8,562 bases of DNA from Candidatus Methanophagales archaeon (GCA_014061035.1 JACGMN010000043.1:1-8562); one strand, 5' to 3'; shown: positions 1 through 6,234, numbered from the stretch's first letter. The notes: generated from the sequence alone by a model not told the origin. A program made the numbers and translations.

Positions 1-83
1 ATCCTCTCTCCCTCTCTCAACGCCACCCTCTCCAGTGGCTTGAACACTCCATTCTCATAAACGACCTCGATAGTCTTTGTCAT
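1..83 (-). CDS. DUF104 / AF2212-like antitoxin, 5' part only (cut by window edge)
   Basis: Reading the minus strand from ATG at 83 gives 27 codons that run off the window. They contain MTKTIEVVYENGVFKPLE, the characteristic N-terminus of the DUF104 (AF2212-like) family. Known members are small, about 60-75 residue, putative antitoxins often paired with a PIN-domain (VapC-type) RNase, which would be expected beyond the left edge. A GAGGG Shine-Dalgarno-like stretch (99-95) lies 11 nt before this ATG. An in-frame ATG at 134 would add 17 residues (MAAELGYNEIIKRECHK) and is preceded directly by a stop, but the family match starts at the inner ATG, so I prefer 83. It lies on the same strand as tgtA, 59 nt past its stop. 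Family assignment is firm for so short a piece; the toxin-antitoxin role is inferred from the family. Confidence 0.8.
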   Translation of the reverse strand, partial: MTKTIEVVYENGVFKPLERVALREGER

Positions 84-142
84 CTTATGACATTCCCTCT
101 TGATTATTTCATTATAACCTAACTCCGCAGCCATCTACGCAT

Positions 143-1717
143 CTATTCAGTCTTCCTAACTTCCGCATACTTTCCTATCTCTTCAATCAATAGAAGTAGA
201 TGATCTTTCCAACTGTGATCATATTGGAAGACAAAATCTGCTTTTTTATGGTTTGACTCCAACAGTTTCAATACATTCTGCAACGCTACCGTCTTAGCGT
301 CGCTATCGATCTCTGCCGGCAGTTCCGCCTGCCCCACAGGATAGGTCTCCTCTAATTCCACGGGACACGGACCAAAGGGCGGTTTCACGAAGAATACGTG
401 CTGAAACTCTTCTTTTTCTTCTTTATCTTTACTCTCAATGACGCTCTCCTCTTTAGGTTCACGATCACGATCACGATCACGATCACGATCACGCTCTGTC
501 ATTGTCGTTATCAAGACGTTCCCGGATAACGTGAATCTGCTCAATCTGTTAGCGTATCTCAGCACTTCGGGTCTGTACGTCGAGGACGGTCCGAGATAAA
601 GAAAAGGGTGCTTTGTAGCGGGATCGTATTTTTCGATCAACGCTGAATATCTTGCCATTTGCATCAATCCGGTCAATAACGCGGGATATGCTCTGCATCT
701 TCTCTCACAGAGCTCCCACAGGTTCCGTTCCACTATGCTCTGCTTTACTGTTCGCATCTCCTCAAACGAGACCCATAAATTATGCGCCGCCAGCAAATTC
801 ACGCCCTCTTCCGTTTTCAACTCGTTTACGGTGTAAGAAGAGCAGACAGGGCAGGAACAGGGAAGGTACTGCAAATCTTGCAGTTTCCTCGTTCCATCAC
901 TCGTCATATATCTCTTCCCTTTTGCATAAAGTAGATAAGCAGCGGAATCGAAGAGGTCGCAGCCTAATGCAACGGCTAACGGGAAAATAATTGGGTGACC
1001 TGCACCGAAGAGATGGACCGGAGCATCACACGGTAGATTCAGCTTCGATGCAACGATTATATCGACCAGTTTATCAAATCTGTAGGACTCCAGCAATGGC
1101 ACGACGCCTCCTATTGCGTAGAGGTCAAAACCGATACTTGCCAGACGCTTTGCGCTCTCGGCACGTAGGTCTACAAAAGTAGAGCCCTGCACCACCCCGG
1201 TAAGCAGAGGGTTATTTTTACTCTTATTCTTATCGTCCTCATTGGTCTTTATCTTTATTATAGCCCTTGCCTCCTCCATCCTGCGAAGTGTAATCTCTAA
1301 GTCACGCTCTGCTATTGCCCTTTTCGCATAAGGAGGAGTTGGGATATCCAGCGGCACAGATATGTCAGAGCCGATACGCTGCTGAAATTCCAGGATCTCT
1401 CTATTACTCACCCCTACATCGCCGTACTCATATAACTGATAAGAACCAGAATCTGTCATTATTGGCAGTTCAGATCCTAAAAGAGAATGGACAGATCTTT
1501 TAGCAGCTTCTTCACGCAACTCAGCTTTACGATAGATAATATATGCATTTGTAATGAGCATCTCTGCACCGTTCTTCTTCATCTCATCAGCTCCGATTGA
1601 GATGAGATTCGGATTTATCACAGGCATAATTGCCGGCGTCTCTATGGGTCCGTGAGGTGTTTGAAGCTTCGCTATTCTGCCCATTAAGTCCTTATGTCGT
1701 ATCTCGAACTTTGCCAT
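143..1717 (-). CDS. tgtA: Archaeosine tRNA-guanine(15) transglycosylase (TgtA / ArcTGT)
   Basis: This enzyme exchanges guanine 15 in the tRNA D-loop for preQ0, the first step of archaeosine formation. Residue numbers below count from the upstream TTG at 1723, which adds only MS. I prefer the ATG at 1717, 11 nt after the aIF2-alpha stop; neither start has a clear Shine-Dalgarno. The TIM-barrel domain spans about 1-360, with the MTDSGSYQ motif (D91, general base), GVVQGS (176-181), GCDLFDS (D259, expected nucleophile), and a zinc site C289-x-C291-x2-C294 with H314. The C-terminal region resembles the ArcTGT C1 domain (PPFGPCPVELEETYPVGQAE, about 448-467). The chain ends near 526 with no PUA domain that I can recognise, whereas the Pyrococcus enzyme is longer and carries one. 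Two low-complexity inserts stand out: 160-171 (Lys/Asn/Asp) and an Arg-Asp repeat at 411-421 followed by an acidic/basic stretch. The family call is secure. Confidence 0.95.
   Translation of the reverse strand: MAKFEIRHKDLMGRIAKLQTPHGPIETPAIMPVINPNLISIGADEMKKNGAEMLITNAYIIYRKAELREEAAKRSVHSLLGSELPIMTDSGSYQLYEYGDVGVSNREILEFQQRIGSDISVPLDIPTPPYAKRAIAERDLEITLRRMEEARAIIKIKTNEDDKNKSKNNPLLTGVVQGSTFVDLRAESAKRLASIGFDLYAIGGVVPLLESYRFDKLVDIIVASKLNLPCDAPVHLFGAGHPIIFPLAVALGCDLFDSAAYLLYAKGKRYMTSDGTRKLQDLQYLPCSCPVCSSYTVNELKTEEGVNLLAAHNLWVSFEEMRTVKQSIVERNLWELCERRCRAYPALLTGLMQMARYSALIEKYDPATKHPFLYLGPSSTYRPEVLRYANRLSRFTLSGNVLITTMTERDRDRDRDRDREPKEESVIESKDKEEKEEFQHVFFVKPPFGPCPVELEETYPVGQAELPAEIDSDAKTVALQNVLKLLESNHKKADFVFQYDHSWKDHLLLLIEEIGKYAEVRKTE
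461..496. repeat. Hexanucleotide tandem repeat inside tgtA
   Basis: Five perfect copies of ACGATC (461-490) and a sixth with one change (ACGCTC). On the coding strand this is CGTGAT repeated, giving alternating Arg-Asp in the linker between the catalytic and C-terminal parts of TgtA. The unit is two codons long, so copy-number change keeps the frame. It also makes a run of GATC sites. Confidence 0.95.
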
Positions 1718-1728
1718 AGACAATAGAG

Positions 1729-2598
1729 CTAAGAAAGAGTCCGGTGAAACTTCCCGTATCCTCCGGTTCTTTTTATTATCTCGATAGCAGTATTCGCAGC
1801 ATCGCTCAATACTTTCTCAGCCTCTTTATAATTAGGAGCGCTTACACGTATCTTATACCTCGGTGCACCTATATAGAAGCATTCCACCGTGACGGCATCG
1901 GTATCTTTCTCTTTCTCTTTATTTTCAGCTTCTGCGTTCTCTTTATCTGGCTGCTTTATCTCTACCACCTCTTCCGCGTTCACCAGCGCTTCCTTTATCT
2001 TTTCCACACCATCAGGCACCGGAGATTTGAGCTCTACGTACCCGGTTATCTGCACAGAAGGAAGTTTTACGTTTGCAATAGCGACCTCGTGTATTGCATC
2101 CGCGTCTCCTTCCTTTATGCCAAGTTCAAGCAGTACACCTTTGCCAACCCGCACAATATCCTCAAAGGCATCATACAGGCTCCCGTAAGCGTCGAGGAAG
2201 GTTAGCTCTATTGCTCCGAGCTCCTCCTTGCTGATTCCGGGTTTAGAACTTGTAGCGGCGAGTGCAAGACTAAGCCATTTCTTCGCTTTCTTCTCGCTCT
2301 TCCACTCCGTTATTTTCTTCCTTTTAGCCCCCTCTTTTACCGCTTTTAAAGATAAATCTATCTGCCATCGCCGTTTATCGACATATAGCACTTTACAGAC
2401 AATTTTTTGCCCTTCCCGCACGTGATCACGGAGATGTTTCACCCAGCCAGTAGATACTTCTGCGATGTGGATAAGCCCTTCTTTTCCGCCGTATTCTTCA
2501 AGCGTAACGAATACGCCAAAATTCTCGAGCTTTCTTACCGCACAAACAACTAATTCACCCCGCTCCGGCCATTCGTCCCGTCCCATAGTAATACTCAT
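1729..2598 (-). CDS. eif2a: Translation initiation factor 2 subunit alpha (aIF2-alpha)
   Basis: This is the alpha subunit of the heterotrimeric aIF2, which delivers initiator Met-tRNA to the small ribosomal subunit. An N-terminal S1/OB domain (about 12-86) holds the signature GELVVCAVRKLENFGVFVTL and EEYGGKEGLIHIAEVS. A helical domain follows (about 90-175), then the alpha-beta domain that contacts aIF2-gamma, ending YIGAPRYKIRVSAPNYKEAEKVL. At 289 residues it is longer than the usual 265 or so; the excess is mainly a charged insert at about 214-234 rich in Lys, Glu, Asn and Asp. Start choice is ambiguous: ATG 2598 has a GGG only 2 nt upstream, and ATG 2586 (MGRDEWPERGEL) aligns as well with family N-termini. 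It lies 31 nt after eS27 and 11 nt before the tgtA ATG, so it is probably co-transcribed with both. Identification is secure. Confidence 0.96.
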   Translation of the reverse strand: MSITMGRDEWPERGELVVCAVRKLENFGVFVTLEEYGGKEGLIHIAEVSTGWVKHLRDHVREGQKIVCKVLYVDKRRWQIDLSLKAVKEGAKRKKITEWKSEKKAKKWLSLALAATSSKPGISKEELGAIELTFLDAYGSLYDAFEDIVRVGKGVLLELGIKEGDADAIHEVAIANVKLPSVQITGYVELKSPVPDGVEKIKEALVNAEEVVEIKQPDKENAEAENKEKEKDTDAVTVECFYIGAPRYKIRVSAPNYKEAEKVLSDAANTAIEIIKRTGGYGKFHRTLS

Positions 2599-2629
2599 AC
2601 CCTATCATACATATCATCAATTTATCTAT

Positions 2630-2809
2630 TTATTTAAGAACTTCGATTATCTCGCCTTTTATCTCTGCTTTTCCACCTCTTGGTTCAGCCAGAGTTCTTC
2701 CACAGACATTGCATCTCACACTAGACGATGCACGATCAAATACGATCTGCTCACTTTTACAATCGTTGCATTTAACCTTTAAAAACTTACTTCTCGCTCT
2801 TTTATTCAT
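2630..2809 (-). CDS. rps27e: 30S ribosomal protein eS27 (S27e)
   Basis: A 59-codon gene found by reading the gap between aIF2-alpha and L44e. It starts at ATG 2809 and ends with TAA at 2630-2632. The protein begins MNKRARSKFLKVKC and has the S27e zinc ribbon C14-x2-C17 and C33-x2-C36, followed by the family signature LAEPRGGKAEIKGEI. eS27 is a small zinc-binding protein of the archaeal/eukaryotic small ribosomal subunit. It sits 19 nt after L44e and 31 nt before aIF2-alpha, the order found in many archaea. Upstream of its start is a purine-rich stretch with repeated AGTAGA-like units rather than a clean Shine-Dalgarno. Length, cysteines and neighbours all agree, so the call is firm. Confidence 0.96.
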   Translation of the reverse strand: MNKRARSKFLKVKCNDCKSEQIVFDRASSSVRCNVCGRTLAEPRGGKAEIKGEIIEVLK

Positions 2810-2828
2810 TTTCTACTTCTACTCTACT

Positions 2829-3107
2829 TTACTCCACTAACTCAAGCTTAGATACACGGAATCCTCTTCTTTGATGAGATTTTTTGCATACTACGCACTT
2901 ATAACGGAGAAAGACCTTTTTTGTCGGCTTATCTCCACCCGGAACTTTTGAGAATTTCCCGGCATTACCTATCCCAGATCTCCGTTTCTTCTGCCGCACT
3001 ATCCAGTTTAAAGAAGAAGCTCTTCCTCTTTTTACCTTCTCCACATTATGTCCAGTATGCTTCCTGCAGGACGGGCAGTAAATCCTCATCTCTTTTGGCA
3101 TCTTCAT
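2829..3107 (-). CDS. rpl44e: 50S ribosomal protein eL42 (L44e)
   Basis: A 92-residue basic protein of the archaeal/eukaryotic large ribosomal subunit, where the family lies near the E site. It begins MKMPKEMRIYCPSCRKHTGH and has the zinc ligands C11-x2-C14 and C71-x2-C74, with the conserved basic stretch KKRRSGIGNAGKFSKVPGGD between them and the C-terminal pattern CVVCKKSHQRRGFRVSKLEL. Archaeal L44e is usually 92-97 residues, so it is full length. ATG 3107 is supported by a GAGGG Shine-Dalgarno at 3120-3116, 8 nt upstream, and by family N-termini that read MKxPK. It follows GINS51 by 37 nt and precedes eS27 by 19 nt. Confidence 0.97.
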   Translation of the reverse strand: MKMPKEMRIYCPSCRKHTGHNVEKVKRGRASSLNWIVRQKKRRSGIGNAGKFSKVPGGDKPTKKVFLRYKCVVCKKSHQRRGFRVSKLELVE

Positions 3108-3111
3108 TCTT

Positions 3112-3120
3112 CTATCCCTC
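3112..3120 (-). promoter_or_regulatory. Shine-Dalgarno of L44e
   Basis: The minus strand reads GAGGGATAG, with GAGGG ending 8 nt before ATG 3107. It is the clearest ribosome binding site in the window and fixes the L44e start. Most neighbouring genes have weak or no such site. Confidence 0.7.
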
Positions 3121-3144
3121 GCTCACCATTACTTACATACTTAC

Positions 3145-3798
3145 TTAAATTACTATCTTCCGCTTTTTCTCTGTACTCGAATCGAATCGCTCTGCAAACC
3201 CACGCTTACATAATATCTCGGCGTTGATCTTTGGCAGCATAATAATATCTTCTCTTTTGACTTTATAAGTCTTTCCGTCAGTACCCACGAAGTCTTCTAT
3301 GTCGTCTAATATCCTGACTATAACCGCCTCTTCTTCCTCTTCTGCTTCCTTCTCTTCGTTTCTTTCTGCTTTTTCGGATTTGTTCATCTTCATCTTCATC
3401 TTCATCTTCATGTTCTTGTATACACTCTTGTCTTCGTCTTCTCTTGCATTCAGGACCAGTGCAAGTAGGCTTTCTTTTCCTTCTTCTACGTGCCGTCGTA
3501 CTTCCTCAAATATTCGCTCTTCTGCATCCAACATACCTTTAGGCTGTGTTTTCACGCCCGAACTAGCAAGTTTCACTATCTTTCCTATCCGCCTTCTTAT
3601 TATATCCTCCACTTTCATCCTCGCATTCCGTATCTCGTCTTCCACAAGCTCCCCCCGCTTCTCATCCGCTTTTCTTTTCTCATCCTTCAAATTTTCTATG
3701 TGCTTTCGCACGTCCTCGAAGAAATCAGCCGGTAATTCTTGCAGTGCTGCCATGTTTCTTTCATCGTACAAGATCTTCCAGAGCTGCTCTCTATCCAT
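3145..3798 (-). CDS. gins15: GINS51-type (Gins15) DNA replication protein
   Basis: This is a subunit of archaeal GINS, which joins Cdc45/RecJ-like protein and MCM to form the replicative helicase. The N-terminal helical A domain occupies about 1-120 (start MDREQLWKILYDERN, then LPADFFEDVRKHIENLKDE). The small beta-rich B domain is C-terminal, about 158-205: VRILDDIEDFVGTDGKTY then MLPKINAEILCKRGFAERF. A-then-B order is the Gins51 arrangement, not Gins23. The linker (about 121-157) is remarkable: five Met-Lys dipeptides from a hexanucleotide repeat, followed by a run of glutamates. At 217 residues it is in the family range. It is the first gene of the run, 37 nt before L44e, with an AT-rich upstream region shared with the divergent ubiD. 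Only the B-domain match is strong; the A domain is recognised by pattern. Confidence 0.88.
   Translation of the reverse strand: MDREQLWKILYDERNMAALQELPADFFEDVRKHIENLKDEKRKADEKRGELVEDEIRNARMKVEDIIRRRIGKIVKLASSGVKTQPKGMLDAEERIFEEVRRHVEEGKESLLALVLNAREDEDKSVYKNMKMKMKMKMNKSEKAERNEEKEAEEEEEAVIVRILDDIEDFVGTDGKTYKVKREDIIMLPKINAEILCKRGFAERFDSSTEKKRKIVI
3383..3412. repeat. Hexanucleotide tandem repeat inside the GINS51 gene
   Basis: Four perfect copies of TTCATC (3383-3406) plus a fifth, TTCATG. On the coding strand this is ATGAAG repeated, giving alternating Met-Lys in the linker between the two GINS domains. As in tgtA, the unit is two codons long and frame-neutral. Confidence 0.95.
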
Positions 3799-3851
3799 TG
3801 GACTGAACTAATAATTCTTCCTTTTGCTTAATTTAACAAATAGATAGATCG

Positions 3852-3861
3852 TATTTAAAAG
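3852..3861 (+). promoter_or_regulatory. Candidate TATA box of ubiD in the gins51/ubiD divergent gap
   Basis: TATTTAAAAG centred near 3856 resembles an archaeal TATA box. Initiation about 25 nt downstream would fall near 3881, a few bases before ATG 3886, suggesting a leaderless or nearly leaderless ubiD transcript. The complementary sequence could also serve the minus-strand gins51 operon; a second AT-rich candidate for that side lies at about 3826-3838. Confidence 0.4.
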
Positions 3862-3865
3862 AAAT

Positions 3866-3885
3866 ATAATGAAAAATAATGAAAA
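3866..3885. repeat. Two tandem copies of a 10-bp unit abutting the ubiD start
   Basis: ATAATGAAAA occurs at 3866-3875 and again at 3876-3885, directly before the ubiD ATG. The first copy opens a seven-codon frame (ATG 3869, TGA 3887-3889) that overlaps the ubiD start as ATGA. Whether this region is in the transcript depends on the true start site. Confidence 0.7.
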
Positions 3886-5259
3886 ATGAGAGCGTACAAG
3901 AATAAATTAGCGCGTGAAGGGAAGTTAATCGAGATTGAACGCGATGTAGCGTCAGAGTATGAGGTTGCAGCGCTTTGTGCAAAAGTTGAGCAAAAAGGGG
4001 CACCTATTTTTTTCCACGCGGTTGACGGCACGCATAAGGTTATTATGAACGTTTTAGGCGGGAGAGAAATACTGGCGGAGTTGCTTGGCACTACGTCCAC
4101 AAACCTCGCGCATTTTTTGGCTGCCCTCTCAGAAAGCGGAGATCAAGAGAGGAGCAAGGGGAATATAGTTATAGTGGAAGATTCAGCGGCAAAAGAAGTG
4201 GTTAAAGAGCCGGATTTAGGCGAGTTGCCGGTTTTAACACATTTTAATGGTGATAGCGGCGCGTATATCACGGGCGGTGTGGTGGTTGCAGAATTGGATG
4301 GTGTGAGTAATGCATCCTTTCACCGGATGCTGGTATTAGATAAGAAAAGAGTAGCAGCACGGCTCGTTCCCTCTCGTCACCTGTTCAATATGCATCGTGA
4401 AGCGTTAGAAAGAGGGGAATACTTAAAAGTGGGAATAGCCATTGGCGTGGACCCTTTGATCCTTTTAGCAGCCGCGACACGTGTACCACCGGGAAAGGAG
4501 TTTGAATACGCAACGGCATTAAAAAAAGAGCGGGTTGAGCTTTTCAAATTGGATAACGGCATCGCAATACCACATGCTGAAATCGCCTTCGAAGGCTTTA
4601 TCGGCGAGGAACGAGCAGAAGAAGGTCCGTTCCTGGATATTACCGGTACGTATGACAAAATAAGAGAGGCGCCTGTTATCACACTTACGAAGATGTATCA
4701 CCGAAGAGACCCGATTTATCATGCAATCCTTCCTTCGGGTCGCGAGCATCGGCTGCTTATGGGTTTGCCTTACGAACCTTTGATCTTTAGAGCGGTAGAG
4801 CGTGTGGCACGTGTGAGGAACGTTTTTCTGACCGATGGCGGATGTTGCTATTTGCATGCGGTGGTGCAGATAAGAAAGACGGAAGAAGGTGAGGCAAAAA
4901 ACGCGATTGTTGCCGCGTTCGCCGCACATCCCAGCCTTAAACACGTTATCATTGTCGATGACGATATTGATCTCTTCGATCCGAATAGGGTAGAGTACGC
5001 AGTAGCGACGAGAGTGCGCTGGAACGAAGATGTGGTGCTTATTCCGGGCGTGAAAGGTTCGTCACTTGACCCCTCCTCTCAAAACGGGCTGACAACAAAG
5101 ATAGGGATAGATGCGACTATGGAGTTGGGGGCAGCGGCGAAGAAGTACGAGCGAGTCATACATAAGCACAAAGTAACTACTCAGGTTCAAAGTTCCGGGG
5201 TTCACGATTCACGGTTAGAAAACGATGACCATAAACCCGTACAAGAAAATAAATCATAG
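3886..5259 (+). CDS. UbiD-family prenylated-FMN-dependent decarboxylase, possibly anhydromevalonate phosphate decarboxylase
   Basis: UbiD-family enzymes decarboxylate unsaturated acids with prenylated FMN made by a UbiX partner. The key residues are visible: N142 and H165 at the spacing of the metal ligands in fungal Fdc1, the AEIAFEG stretch (E232/E236) expected to give the third ligand, and the catalytic triad R147, E246 and D251 (in EGPFLDITGTY). The core also shows HRRDPIYHAILP (272-283). Most archaea carry a UbiD homologue acting as anhydromevalonate phosphate decarboxylase in the modified mevalonate pathway for lipid precursors; in a lone chromosomal archaeal copy this is the likeliest role, but the substrate is not proven by sequence. 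The family's usual end is near KKYERV (419-424). Residues 430-457 are an unrelated hydrophilic tail encoded inside an inverted-repeat-bounded segment. It stands alone on the plus strand, divergent from gins51 and convergent with hisG. Confidence 0.9.
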   Translation: MRAYKNKLAREGKLIEIERDVASEYEVAALCAKVEQKGAPIFFHAVDGTHKVIMNVLGGREILAELLGTTSTNLAHFLAALSESGDQERSKGNIVIVEDSAAKEVVKEPDLGELPVLTHFNGDSGAYITGGVVVAELDGVSNASFHRMLVLDKKRVAARLVPSRHLFNMHREALERGEYLKVGIAIGVDPLILLAAATRVPPGKEFEYATALKKERVELFKLDNGIAIPHAEIAFEGFIGEERAEEGPFLDITGTYDKIREAPVITLTKMYHRRDPIYHAILPSGREHRLLMGLPYEPLIFRAVERVARVRNVFLTDGGCCYLHAVVQIRKTEEGEAKNAIVAAFAAHPSLKHVIIVDDDIDLFDPNRVEYAVATRVRWNEDVVLIPGVKGSSLDPSSQNGLTTKIGIDATMELGAAAKKYERVIHKHKVTTQVQSSGVHDSRLENDDHKPVQENKS

Positions 5260-5324
5260 TCCTGCATCCTGCATCCCAACAGCTATACAAATACGAAGGA
5301 TGTTCTGGCAACCTGAGTAGTTAC
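5173..5324. mobile_element. Candidate 152-bp miniature element with 15-bp perfect terminal inverted repeats
   Basis: GTAACTACTCAGGTT at 5173-5187 is the exact reverse complement of AACCTGAGTAGTTAC at 5310-5324. The match stops at both ends of each arm. The interior has no complete gene; it holds degenerate heptamer tracts (GGTTCAC-like at 5184-5219, CCTGCAT twice at 5261-5274). The left arm begins at ubiD codon 430, about where the family normally ends, and the segment supplies the ubiD tail and stop. The right arm ends 10 nt before the hisG stop codon. I see no target-site duplication, so an old insertion or a different kind of repeat is possible. A 122-nt loop makes a simple terminator unlikely. 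Confidence 0.5.
5184..5219. repeat. Degenerate heptamer tract (GGTTCAC-like) in the ubiD 3' end
   Basis: Successive units read GGTTCAA, AGTTCCGG, GGTTCAC, GATTCAC and GGTTAGA: about five imperfect copies of a 7-8 bp unit. A similar pair, GGTTCAG GGTTAAG, occurs at 8500-8513. Nearby CCTGCAT is repeated at 5261-5267 and 5268-5274. Confidence 0.6.
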
Positions 5325-5334
5325 CTGTTAGGTA

Positions 5335-6234
5335 TCACTTCACGATCTTGGTGATCTCCATCTCGATTATATCCTCTGCACCCATGCTTTTCAAGATTGG
5401 TATTAAAGCATTCACTTCGCACCTGCTCACCACCGCTTCCACTGCATAATACTGGCACTGCTGGTTAATCTCAGAATCATACAATTGAGAAATCGTAGGT
5501 CTTTTCATTGCCGGCAGTATCGAGACAACATCTTTCAAATTATCGGCCGCGATATTCATACTGAGTAAAACTTTACCTCTCGCTTCTATCACGCCGGAAA
5601 GCAGCGTCCGTATCTCCTCTATCGTCTTCCTCTTCCCGCTATCACGCCACGAATCCTTGTTCACGATCAACATCGTGGACGATTCCAGTATAGTCTCGAT
5701 TATCCGCCAGTTGTTCTTCCGCAGTGTCTCTCCAGTCTCTGTGAGCTCAACTATGCCATCCATCATGTCTTTTGCCTCAGTAGCACCGTAAGAGAAGAAG
5801 ACCTGAACAGGAATGCCAAGTTTCGCGAAGAAAGATTTTGTAAGATTTGGATACTCAGTGCTTATCTTACTCTGCGGCTCCATCGCATTAGCTTCGTTTA
5901 TACCGGTTTTATCAGCCTGCACGGCAAAGACAACCTTTACTCTGCCTTCTTTCTCCGCTACTTTACTGTACTTCAAGTCTGCTATTTCCACTACGTCCGC
6001 ACCCCTCTCCTCTATCCAGTCCTTACCAGTTATGCCAACGTCAAAATAGCCTTTTTCGACGTATTCCGGTATCTCCTGTGGTCGTAGTATCTTCACTCTT
6101 GCTATCCTTGCATCTTCTATAGTCGGGCTGTATTCTTTACTCGTTGCTTTTATCTCCAGACCTGCTTGCTTGAAGAGTAACAAAGTCTGTGCTTCTAAAC
6201 TGCCCTTTGGAACCACTATGCTTATGGGTTTCAT
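5335..6234 (-). CDS. hisG: ATP phosphoribosyltransferase, long form (HisG)
   Basis: HisG catalyses the first committed step of histidine synthesis, joining ATP and PRPP to give phosphoribosyl-ATP. The N-terminus MKPISIVVPKGSLE, the central YFDVGITGKDWI (63-74) and the PRPP-binding stretch DGIVELTETGETLRKNNW (159-176) are family hallmarks. At 299 residues it is the long form: the C-terminal ACT-like domain (about 220-299, with RPTISQLYD and a final beta strand EMEITKIV) is the site of histidine feedback inhibition in this class, so no separate HisZ is needed. The start at ATG 6234 matches the family; only a weak AGAGA precedes it. It follows the radical SAM gene by 49 nt on the same strand, and a TATA-like box in that gap could give it its own promoter. 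No other histidine gene is in view. Confidence 0.97.
   Translation of the reverse strand: MKPISIVVPKGSLEAQTLLLFKQAGLEIKATSKEYSPTIEDARIARVKILRPQEIPEYVEKGYFDVGITGKDWIEERGADVVEIADLKYSKVAEKEGRVKVVFAVQADKTGINEANAMEPQSKISTEYPNLTKSFFAKLGIPVQVFFSYGATEAKDMMDGIVELTETGETLRKNNWRIIETILESSTMLIVNKDSWRDSGKRKTIEEIRTLLSGVIEARGKVLLSMNIAADNLKDVVSILPAMKRPTISQLYDSEINQQCQYYAVEAVVSRCEVNALIPILKSMGAEDIIEMEITKIVK

Noticed and set aside
84..134. Upstream ATG at 134 as the start of the DUF104 gene
   Set aside because: It is in frame, but the family begins at the inner ATG (83), which has a GAGGG site upstream; it remains possible.
461..496. Short tandem repeats as a CRISPR array
   Set aside because: Units are 6 bp, contiguous and without spacers, and they are in frame within tgtA.
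1744..2205. Plus-strand ORF opposite aIF2-alpha with hydrophobic, membrane-like composition
   Set aside because: Antisense shadow of a conserved gene; no start signal or family match.
3299..3811. 170-codon plus-strand ORF opposite gins51, rich in Ser and Phe
   Set aside because: It is antisense to a well-supported gene; the Ser/Phe-rich composition is the mirror of Glu/Lys/Asp-rich coding, and it resembles no family.
4377..4944. Minus-strand ORFs of 101 and 141 codons opposite ubiD
   Set aside because: They overlap a gene with intact catalytic residues and show no recognisable domain.
5173..5324. Inverted repeat as a bidirectional terminator for ubiD and hisG
   Set aside because: The loop would be 122 nt and the left arm lies within the ubiD coding sequence, with no T-run after either arm.
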